Source of the DNA: Nostoc sp. LEGE 12450
GTDB lineage: Bacteria > Cyanobacteriota > Cyanobacteriia > Cyanobacteriales > Nostocaceae
Assembly (NCBI RefSeq): GCF_015206895.1
Contig: NZ_JADEXU010000003.1
Coordinates: 1-64,000, forward strand
DNA length: 64,000 bases
Direction: 5' to 3'
The stretch's first letter is position 1; each line of letters opens with the position of its first letter. Position numbers and translations under genes: made by a program. The notes below the pieces were generated by a model that was not told where the DNA came from, did no database searches, and saw only the letters and a list, made by a program, of their open reading frames with translations. Below are positions 15,880-23,162 of the stretch, one piece after another.

Positions 15880-17394
15880 TTAAAAATTTGTGATGAATCT
15901 GGCTTTGCGGAGAATGAACTGAAGCACCGTTTCTCGACGGGAAATTATATCAGCTCTACCTTCCATACCCGCTTTCAGATGACACTGGCGATCGCTTCTA
16001 CTCAAATATGAAGTTTTTGGCTCAATAGTTACTTCATAAGCAACTACCTGAGCTTGGGCTACACCTGAATTGACATTATTTTTTACAGGTAAAGCATCTG
16101 GTGCAACTGTTTTGACAGTTCCTTTGAGAGTGCCGTAGTCTGGATAGGGACAAGCAGAAACTTGCATCTGAACTTTTTGGCCTGCTTTTACCTTGTCAAT
16201 ATCTTGAGCCGGCACACGAGCTTTAACTACTAAAGAAGCGTTGAGAGGAGCAATCTGAGCGATCGCTTCACTTGGTTGTACTACTTGTCCTGGGTTGCGA
16301 AGATTCAATTGCATCAGTGTTCCAGCGATTGGCGATCGAATCACACTCAAATTCAAGTCGGTTTGAACCTGTTGCAAATCTTTGCTGCTGCTAACGAGTT
16401 GTTTTTGGAGTTCAAGGCGTTGCTGGAGTAAGGTTTCTCGTTCTTTTTTCAAAGCGGCTAAAGTAGCCTCACCTCTAGCCCGTTCCTGCTTAATCCGTTC
16501 AGATGCCACTATTACTGTCGCATTACTGGCATTAATTGCGGTTTTAGCTTTTTCTAAATTCGTTTGCGCGATATTTAGGGCTTGTTCTTTGTCCTCCAAA
16601 AGATTTTTAGCACTAACTTTAGCTTCTTCTAGCTTCGCCTGAGCAGATATAACTGCTTGTTCTTTTTCTTCAAACAGATTGCGAGAAACCGATCCCGATG
16701 CGACTATCGGCTGCAATCGGTCACGTTGCACCTTGGCTACTTGCAAAGCTGCTTCTGCTTCTTGTACAGTTGCCCTTAAAACTTTTTCCCGTAGTAAGCG
16801 ATCGCGTTGTACCTTGGCTAAGATTAAAGCTGCTTGTGCTTGTGTCATGTCAGCCGCAGCTTTAATTTGCTGATCTTGATAGTTGCGTTGTGTCCCATGC
16901 AATTCAGCTTGTGCAGCAATAATCGTGCGGTTGGTTAAGTTTGTCTGGGCTGCAATCTGGGTATCGATTTCACCCAGTTGAGCATTAATTTGACTTTGTT
17001 GTAATTTACCTTGCTGAATACTATTTTCTAGTTGACTCTTTTGAGTCTGAAGGCGGGAATTATCAATTTGAGCGATCGCTTGTCCCTGAGTCACCACCTG
17101 ATTTTCTTGAATATCAATGTTTTGAACGGTTCCAGCCATAGCAGACTGAACAACCCGTAGTTCTCCTACAGGTCGAATACTTGCAGGAACTTTGACCGTG
17201 ACATTGTAACTGAGAATAGATGTAAGAGCGATCGCAGCCATAAAGGTAGTAAGTAAAACTCCTCCGCCAATGTTAGTCCATTTGCTGATATGGGGGAGAA
17301 ACTCGTTAACATCAACTACATGGAGTTGTTCTGGATTGGGTTCATTAAACCTATTTCCAAAATAGTTTTCCTCACGGACTAAGAAGTTCGCCAT
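15880..17394 (-). CDS. HlyD-family periplasmic adaptor of the peptide exporter
   Basis: 504 residues. One membrane span (about residues 38-62) is followed by the N-terminal half of a lipoyl-like domain (VVQSAMAGTVQNIDIQENQVV), a long coiled coil about residues 115-335 (Gln/Lys/Ala/Glu-rich), and the second lipoyl half (IRSPIAGTLMQLNLRNPGQVV), then a beta-barrel domain. This is the standard layout of a type I secretion membrane-fusion protein. First gene of the minus-strand hlyD-ABC-precursor operon. The coiled coil is longer than in minimal adaptors because of internal repeats (VQRDRLLRE / VQRDRLQPI). Confidence 0.9.
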   Translation of the reverse strand: MANFLVREENYFGNRFNEPNPEQLHVVDVNEFLPHISKWTNIGGGVLLTTFMAAIALTSILSYNVTVKVPASIRPVGELRVVQSAMAGTVQNIDIQENQVVTQGQAIAQIDNSRLQTQKSQLENSIQQGKLQQSQINAQLGEIDTQIAAQTNLTNRTIIAAQAELHGTQRNYQDQQIKAAADMTQAQAALILAKVQRDRLLREKVLRATVQEAEAALQVAKVQRDRLQPIVASGSVSRNLFEEKEQAVISAQAKLEEAKVSAKNLLEDKEQALNIAQTNLEKAKTAINASNATVIVASERIKQERARGEATLAALKKERETLLQQRLELQKQLVSSSKDLQQVQTDLNLSVIRSPIAGTLMQLNLRNPGQVVQPSEAIAQIAPLNASLVVKARVPAQDIDKVKAGQKVQMQVSACPYPDYGTLKGTVKTVAPDALPVKNNVNSGVAQAQVVAYEVTIEPKTSYLSRSDRQCHLKAGMEGRADIISRRETVLQFILRKARFITNF

Positions 17395-17725
17395 GTTAGA
17401 TCATTTTTTGAAATTTATACGTCAAAAGCTCAGATTTATCTAATATCAACCCAAATTCTTTTGCGGCAAAGCTGATTATCTTACATACATTGATTGCAAA
17501 TCAGATGCTACAAAAAATATATCTTTGGTAATACGCCACAGGGCATAATAAAGAATTAAAGGCTATGTTAATCTTGCCAAGATTAATCAGATAGCTAATC
17601 ACAGATTCGGCTTGTAAGTTAATCACAATATGAAATGGGCTATCATCAGGAGTGTTTGCCAAATTCAAGAATGAGAAAGTAACATCTACTGCTAAAAATT
17701 CCCAGCATAATGTTTTATGATTGTC

Positions 17726-17731
17726 TATAAT
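17726..17731 (+). promoter_or_regulatory. -10 box for the candidate small RNA
   Basis: A perfect TATAAT lies 5 nt before the proposed RNA 5' end. No good TTGACA-like -35 is seen 17 bp upstream, which is common for cyanobacterial promoters. Confidence 0.5.
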
Positions 17732-17736
17732 TAGTA

Positions 17737-17900
17737 AAAGGGGAAGAGAAAGATGTGCGCGACAACATAAGCGAATTTATCTTTCTCAGGATTCAAACGC
17801 GGGCAACGCGGTAAAGAATACAGAGGAGAACGCTCAAACTCCCTCAAAGTCCTCACTTACGTTGAGCGAGTTGCAATAAACTCCTCTGGCCCCCTTTTTT
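17737..17900 (+). ncRNA. Candidate structured small RNA antisense to precursor leaders
   Basis: About 164 nt. The proposed 5' end AAAAGGGG pairs with CCCCTTTT just before the terminal T-run (17891-17900). Inside are GAGAAAGAT/ATCTTTCTC (17746-17754, 17779-17787), CAGAGGAG/CTCCTCTG (17821-17828, 17881-17888) and CGCTCAA/TTGAGCG (17831-17837, 17862-17868). These stems are mutually compatible. The 24-nt apical loop contains CCTCACTTACG (17851-17861), the exact complement of CGTAAGTGAGG in the leaders of the precursors at 12770 and 18438, which includes their Shine-Dalgarno GTGAGG. Likely role: block precursor translation. No known family (6S, tmRNA, SRP, Yfr) is recognised. Confidence 0.65.
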
Positions 17901-18437
17901 ATTTATAAACAAAACAATCTTAACTACAAGCCTACATCCTGAATCTGGATGCTTGCTTTCTGTGCAGAGTCAATAACAGGCAAGTATTGAAATTACTTAT
18001 TTGGATTTATGGTCAGGTAATAAAGATAGTAAAAAAACGAGTTTTACAAAAAATGGATTCACTCTTAGCTGGTTGAAAACCTTAACTCACAACTTTCTCG
18101 TTGAGATTCTTTTCGCCGATGATTTTGATAGATGATGAAGATGTAAAATATCTATCGGCTAAGAAGCGGAAACTTAGAATTTCCAAATTATCCAGCAGCA
18201 CCACAATGATAAAATTGGTGGTGCTGTGTGGTGAAAGTAGACAGGTAGTCTCTATAGTAATCAGCTACTCGATTCAAAGTTGTAAATTTAAACTAAGAAA
18301 AGTTATAAAAGCCAAAAAGTGCAAAAAACACTTTTGACATTTTATTTTTTACTTTCTCTTCTTCTCTGCCTAAATTTGCTAAATGCTCTGATGATGTAAT
18401 AGCTGATTTTTTCAAATTACCTGTGGAAATAATCAAT

Positions 18438-18725
18438 CTAAGCGGTAAACAGACCTGGTAATAAAGTAGGTAAGGCAAGTGCGGGTATAACAGCAGCACC
18501 ACCTAATTGTAAGCCCTGTGATGCTGATGTCTGAGTACCGTCATTTGAGCCTTGACTGTTAGCTTCGCTGCCATTGGGCCCAGATCTACTCCTTCCGTCT
18601 AACTTTGTAAGTCTTCTAGCGAAATTGCTCTGATTTCTCTGAGAGTCTACACCGCCAGCGACTAGCTCTTGTTGTTCGTCCAATAACTCGACAAACAACT
18701 TAGATGTGTTGATTTGATATGACAT
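18438..18725 (-). CDS. Double-glycine leader peptide precursor, Ser/Asn/Gly-rich core with hydrophobic tail
   Basis: 95 residues. The leader is again 25 residues, MSYQINTSKLFVEL to LVAGG. The core begins polar and basic (NFARRLTKLDGRSRS), has a Ser/Asn/Gly/Thr-rich middle, and ends with a hydrophobic stretch AAVIPALALPTLLPGLF. ATG 18725 is chosen over a frame start 15 bp upstream because GAGG stands 9 nt before it. The gene is about 1 kb upstream of the hlyD-ABC operon on the same strand and carries the conserved 13-mer and hairpin in its leader. Probably exported by that transporter. Confidence 0.75.
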   Translation of the reverse strand: MSYQINTSKLFVELLDEQQELVAGGVDSQRNQSNFARRLTKLDGRSRSGPNGSEANSQGSNDGTQTSASQGLQLGGAAVIPALALPTLLPGLFTA

Positions 18726-18734
18726 GATTGTTAG

Positions 18735-18768
18735 CCTCACTTACGAAATTAGGTATGTGACTACCTAA
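18735..18768 (-). promoter_or_regulatory. Conserved leader element of precursor mRNA (13-mer plus hairpin)
   Basis: On the minus strand, a 7-bp hairpin (TTAGGTA / TACCTAA, 18749-18768) precedes TTCGTAAGTGAGG (18735-18747), then 9 nt and the ATG at 18725. The 13-mer is identical to that of the 12770 precursor, while the hairpin sequence differs but keeps stem length and position. Confidence 0.65.
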
Positions 18769-19255
18769 GACCCAACTATAGGCATTGTTTGTCATGATTT
18801 CATAAACCTGAAGACATAAAACCAAATTGTATTTTTGTTTCTTAAGGTAGATATAAAATCAAGATTTTTTTTTAGATATACGAATGCGCTAGAGCAAGAA
18901 TGGTCAATATTTGCTATTTTCAAACTGATTTAAAGTATTTGAACATATATTGATAAATTTGGCATATCTAAAACCACTACTTTGACATTATGAGCGGGGA
19001 ATCATTAATAAGTTTTACTTAAGTCTTTGTAACTAATACATAAGCATTGGCGACAAATAGATAACCTGTCATAACGAATGGATAATATCAAGCTTTTCAA
19101 GTGGATCAAATAAGCTCAGTAAGTTCTAGAGCGGTAAACCAAGAAAGAACGCCGCAATGGTCAAATAGTCGTTAACCGCTCAAAACTATGACAAATCACT
19201 CAAAAACTTGGGTATTGTTTTAAACTCTAAGTTACTATAGTTAACTTTAAAAACT
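18769..19255. other. Intergenic region between divergent genes
   Basis: AT-rich sequence between the 18438 precursor and glcD, which diverge. It should hold both promoters. No further motif was recognised. Confidence 0.35.
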
Positions 19256-20728
19256 ATGCTGACCCAAGATAAAAAACAACACAACTGGAAACCTATTATC
19301 AAAGCATTCGAGGTTGTCCTTGGCAAAAATGGCGTAGTGCAACGCCGTGAAGAACTTATTACTTATGAATGTGATGGTTTAACTGGCTATCGCCAACGTC
19401 CGGCTTTAGTAGTATTACCTAGAACAACAGAACAAGTTGCCCAAGTGGTAAAGATATGCAATCAGTATTCTATCCCCTTCATCGCACGCGGTTCTGGCAC
19501 TGGTCTATCTGGCGGTGCTTTACCAGTGGAAGACTCTGTTTTGATTGTCACTTCCTTAATGCGGCAAATCATCAGCATTGATTTGGAAAATCAACGCACA
19601 ATTGTTCAACCAGGCGTAATTAATAGTTGGGTAACACAAGCCGTTAGTGGTGCTGGTTTTTACTACGCTCCTGACCCATCTAGCCAAATTATCTGCTCTA
19701 TTGGGGGCAACATTGCTGAAAACTCTGGTGGCGTACATTGTCTTAAATATGGTGTCACCACTAACCACGTTTTAGGATTAAAAATTGTCACGCCAGAAGG
19801 GGAAATTGTAGATTTAGGCGGACAAATGCCCGAAATGCCTGGTTATGATTTAACAGGTGTGTTTGTTGGTTCTGAAGGCACTTTAGGAATTGCCACAGAA
19901 ATTACTTTGCGAATTCTCAAAAGTGCAGAATCAATTTGCGTACTGTTGGCGGATTTTACCAGTATTGAAGCTGCTGGAGCAACTGTTTCTGATATCATCA
20001 GTGCTGGAATTATTCCTGGCGGTATGGAAATGATGGATAATTTCAGCATCAATGCAGTTGAAGATGTTGTCGCCACAAATTGTTATCCCCGCGATGCTAC
20101 TGCTATTTTGCTAATCGAAATTGACGGGTTAGAAGTAGAAGTTGCAGGAAATAAGCAGCGAGTGACTGAAATTTGTAAAAAGAATGGGGCGCGAAATGTC
20201 ACTTCTGCTAGCGATCCAGAAACCAGATTGAAATTATGGAAAGGACGTAAAGCTGCTTTTGCTGCGGCTGGGCATTTAAGTCCAGATTATTATGTACAAG
20301 ATGGTGTAATTCCCCGGACTCAGTTGCCTTATGTTCTGCATGAAATTGAGGCATTAAGCGAACAATATGGTTATCGTGTTGCTAATGTATTCCATGCTGG
20401 TGATGGCAATCTTCATCCATTAATTCTTTATGACAATTCTGTGCCTGGAGCATTGGAACAAGTAGAAGAAATGGGTGGAAAAATTCTCAAACTTTGTGTC
20501 CAAGTTGGTGGGAGTATTTCTGGTGAACATGGCATTGGTGCGGAGAAAAAGTGCTATATGCCACAGATGTTTAGCCCAGTTGATTTAGAAACTATGCAAT
20601 GGGTACGGCAAGTTTTTAATCCTAAAGGTTTAGCAAATCCTGAAAAGATATTCCCCACACCACGAACTTGTGGAGAAGCAGCAAATGCGTCTGCTGTCAA
20701 GCAATTTGAAGGTGTGGAAAGATTTTAA
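19256..20728 (+). CDS. glcD: FAD-linked oxidase, glycolate oxidase subunit GlcD-like
   Basis: 490 residues, the usual size. The FAD-binding PCMH-type domain (about residues 55-235) has PFIARGSGTGLSGGALP and then DPSSQIICSIGGNIAENSGG. The C-terminal FAD-oxidase domain has NVFHAGDGNLHPLI and GGSISGEHGIGAEKK. The enzyme oxidises glycolate (or D-lactate) in the photorespiratory pathway. Cyanobacterial members may use either substrate. GlcE and GlcF partners are not adjacent. The start is the ATG at 19256; no strong ribosome site is seen. Signs of regulation are not visible. Confidence 0.9.
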   Translation: MLTQDKKQHNWKPIIKAFEVVLGKNGVVQRREELITYECDGLTGYRQRPALVVLPRTTEQVAQVVKICNQYSIPFIARGSGTGLSGGALPVEDSVLIVTSLMRQIISIDLENQRTIVQPGVINSWVTQAVSGAGFYYAPDPSSQIICSIGGNIAENSGGVHCLKYGVTTNHVLGLKIVTPEGEIVDLGGQMPEMPGYDLTGVFVGSEGTLGIATEITLRILKSAESICVLLADFTSIEAAGATVSDIISAGIIPGGMEMMDNFSINAVEDVVATNCYPRDATAILLIEIDGLEVEVAGNKQRVTEICKKNGARNVTSASDPETRLKLWKGRKAAFAAAGHLSPDYYVQDGVIPRTQLPYVLHEIEALSEQYGYRVANVFHAGDGNLHPLILYDNSVPGALEQVEEMGGKILKLCVQVGGSISGEHGIGAEKKCYMPQMFSPVDLETMQWVRQVFNPKGLANPEKIFPTPRTCGEAANASAVKQFEGVERF

Positions 20729-21007
20729 GAAGAAAGAATTGAGGAGTCAGGAGTTAAGAATTAGAAGTTAGGAGGAAGAATTAGAGTTTGGAATTCTAAT
20801 TTATTAGGTTTTGGTATCGTTAAGTATATTCATAACCAAAACTGGCTCCGTATGCTTTCAACTATTCTGACTCTTGACTTCTGTTAGCGGTAGCGGGGCG
20901 TTTAGCCCATTCTGAGTTATTAATCATCATTTCTGTACATCATCCGGAGGATTACAACTTTATTTTGTAGTTATATATATTCCGATCGCACTAGGTCATG
21001 CTTACAA

Positions 21008-22255
21008 ATGAATCGGGTTGCTCGCCGTTGTGTTTCTTACTTAATGTGTTTGGGATTAGTAGTCACTTTAACAGTTTTTTCATTCTCTTCAGTTTCTTCA
21101 CCCCCAATTTATTCCCAAAAAATAATTCCTTTACCTACAGAAATTCGCGGCGTTTGGCTCACTAATGTTGCTAGTGGTGTACTATTTGTCCCTTGGGGCA
21201 TTAACCGGGCTATAAACCAATTATCGGCTCTCAACTTTAATACAATTTATCCTGTAGTTTGGAACCGAGGACATACTTTTTATAAAAGTGCTGTAGCTGA
21301 AATGACTACAGGCTCAAATACTCAACCTTTCCTCAATTTCATGCACGGTGGACAGGATGTTTTAACAAAGATAGTGACACTTGCCAAAAAGAAAGATTTG
21401 AGAGTCATTCCCTGGTTTGAATATGGGTTTATGACACCGCATTATTCACAATTAGCAAGGCGTTATCCCGACTGGTTAACAATTGGGCAAGAAGGTATAA
21501 AGTCTATCCAAGATGCACCACCAGAAGAAATTGATAATAGTTTAGTAAGTAAACTGGCTTGGTTGAATCCCTTACATCCGCAAGTGCAAGAGTTTATCCG
21601 AGGGCTAATTTTGGAAGTAGTCAGGGATTATGATGTGGATGGTATTCAGATTGACGATCATTTTGGGATGCCAGTACAGTTTGGCTACGATCGCTTCACA
21701 ATTGAACTCTACCAACAAGAACATAAAGGCAAAAGTCCTCCCATCGACCCTTTTAACTCAGAATGGATGCGTTGGCGAGCAGACAAAATTACTGATTTCA
21801 TGGCAGAACTTTATCAAGCTGTGAAGGCGGTGAAACCCAAAGTCAAAATATCCCTATCTCCAAACTATCAAGCTTTTGCCTACAAATACTATTTGCAAGA
21901 CTGGGAGAATTGGGTAAAAAAAGGTTTAGTTAATGAGTTAATTTTGCAAGTTTATCGAAATGATAAAAGCTCTTTTATTGCTCAATTAGAACAACCATCT
22001 GTGAAATTGGCTCAAAGTCTAATTCCTGTAGAAATTGGTATATCAACGGGAACGGTGCGTAATCCTGTGAAAATAGCACAAGTTAGAGAACAGGTTCAAG
22101 CAGTACGCGAGCGCAATTTTAATGGTATATCGTTTTTCTACTGGGAGAGTCTCTGGGGTTACATTGTACCGGAATCGCCCCAACAGCGACGCAAAGCTTT
22201 TTTTGAGATGTTTAATGCTAGAACTGTCAGACAATTCAAACCAAAAAAACTTTGA
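21008..22255 (+). CDS. Family 10-like glycosyl hydrolase (DUF187/GHL10 type), secreted
   Basis: 415 residues. A signal peptide or N-terminal anchor is visible at residues 13-38. The mature part is a (beta/alpha)8 domain beginning EIRGVWLTNVASG, with FNTIYPVVWNRGHTFY, LRVIPWFEYGFM, and VRDYDVDGIQIDDHFGMP, all typical of the DUF187 putative glycosidase family. Acidic residues in the IDDHFG and WFEYG strands are the likely catalytic or binding positions (inference). Probably acts on a cell-envelope or extracellular polysaccharide. It overlaps the next gene by 4 bp (ATGA), so the two are coupled. Confidence 0.85.
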   Translation: MNRVARRCVSYLMCLGLVVTLTVFSFSSVSSPPIYSQKIIPLPTEIRGVWLTNVASGVLFVPWGINRAINQLSALNFNTIYPVVWNRGHTFYKSAVAEMTTGSNTQPFLNFMHGGQDVLTKIVTLAKKKDLRVIPWFEYGFMTPHYSQLARRYPDWLTIGQEGIKSIQDAPPEEIDNSLVSKLAWLNPLHPQVQEFIRGLILEVVRDYDVDGIQIDDHFGMPVQFGYDRFTIELYQQEHKGKSPPIDPFNSEWMRWRADKITDFMAELYQAVKAVKPKVKISLSPNYQAFAYKYYLQDWENWVKKGLVNELILQVYRNDKSSFIAQLEQPSVKLAQSLIPVEIGISTGTVRNPVKIAQVREQVQAVRERNFNGISFFYWESLWGYIVPESPQQRRKAFFEMFNARTVRQFKPKKL

Positions 22256-22818
22256 TGCCATTCGCGCCGGAAAATACTAGATTTAGCTTTACATTGCTGT
22301 GGACTATCGCTACTTGTGGCGGTTTTTTATTGAGTTTACTTTTTATTGAAGTTGGCGATCAGGCAGATGTTGGGGTGGTAGAAGCAGCTATCGGCGGATT
22401 TGCGATCGCACTTCCTCAAGGTTGTCTTCTCAAAGAACCTGTGTTTTGCATCAGGTGGATTTTGTCAAGTCTTTTGGGTTGGAGTATCATCACTGCGATC
22501 GGTATTGGTGCAGTAGGTTGGATTGTACCCAGCATTCAAATTCTTCCTTTGAGAATCCTGTCGGGAGCGATTTATGGCGCACTTGGTGGCTTGGGAATTG
22601 GATTGACACAATGGTTAGCAATTCCCCAGCCTGTGGCGTGGCGATGGATATTTGTCTCTTCGGTAAGTTGGGCTGTTGCTGTCCCCGTGGGTTCTACCGT
22701 GGGGATGATTTTGCACGACTCAACGCAATTATTCTTAGGCGAAGTTATAGGGTTAGCTATCACTTGGCTGCTAGTTGGTATCCTCACCGGAATGAATGCT
22801 CATAAATTGCGGTCGTGA
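22252..22818 (+). CDS. Hypothetical multi-span membrane protein
   Basis: 188 residues with about five hydrophobic segments (near 14-32, 42-58, 68-92, 98-118, 130-152, 160-182) and glycine-rich helices such as LSGAIYGALGGLGIGLTQWL. No recognised family. Its start overlaps the preceding glycosyl-hydrolase-like gene by 4 bp, so the pair is translationally coupled and the protein may serve the same envelope process. Nothing catalytic is visible. Confidence 0.7.
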   Translation: MMPFAPENTRFSFTLLWTIATCGGFLLSLLFIEVGDQADVGVVEAAIGGFAIALPQGCLLKEPVFCIRWILSSLLGWSIITAIGIGAVGWIVPSIQILPLRILSGAIYGALGGLGIGLTQWLAIPQPVAWRWIFVSSVSWAVAVPVGSTVGMILHDSTQLFLGEVIGLAITWLLVGILTGMNAHKLRS

Positions 22819-23162
22819 GTTCTCATTACCCAGCCTCGCTCAATAATTTTATTAAGAATTGTAAAATTAATTGATATAGTATGATAATTGTACTTAAGTA
22901 TATGCAAAAATCTTGGAAAACTGTTCAAAAAATCATTAGATTTGCCCTAAACTGCAAATGTATTTTCGCCTTCAAAAAGCAGGATTTGTTAAGCTGACTC
23001 CTATTAGCTTTCCTAGATTTCTGACCAGAAGTAGAGAAAGATTTAAATTTCGATGAGCAACAGCTGACAATACTTTGCTATAGGCGCTAAAGTGCATCTA
23101 CTACAAGCATAACGATAAGAGAGCGCCTAGAAGAGTCAGTAATACCAGAAAGGGACTCTCGC
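22819..23162. other. Intergenic region
   Basis: 344 bp of AT-rich DNA upstream of the sensor kinase gene. Nothing recognised apart from a probable promoter region. Confidence 0.35.

Larger units (their letters stand above)
17395..18437. other. Intergenic region housing a candidate small RNA
   Basis: About 1 kb between the HlyD gene and the distal precursor. It contains the candidate RNA at 17737-17900 and a separate hairpin with CAGCACCAC / GTGGTGCTG at 18196-18226. An open frame at 18101-18337 was judged not to be a gene. Confidence 0.5.

Noticed and set aside
17737-17900. 6S RNA, SRP RNA or tmRNA
   Set aside because: No SRP GGUGCU/GGAAGC loop, no tmRNA tRNA-like ends and no typical 6S central bubble could be recognised; left as an unassigned RNA.
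18101-18337. 78-residue open frame near the peptide locus
   Set aside because: It crosses a strong hairpin (18196-18226), has no Shine-Dalgarno and no family pattern, and its Lys-rich end looks like translated AT-rich DNA.
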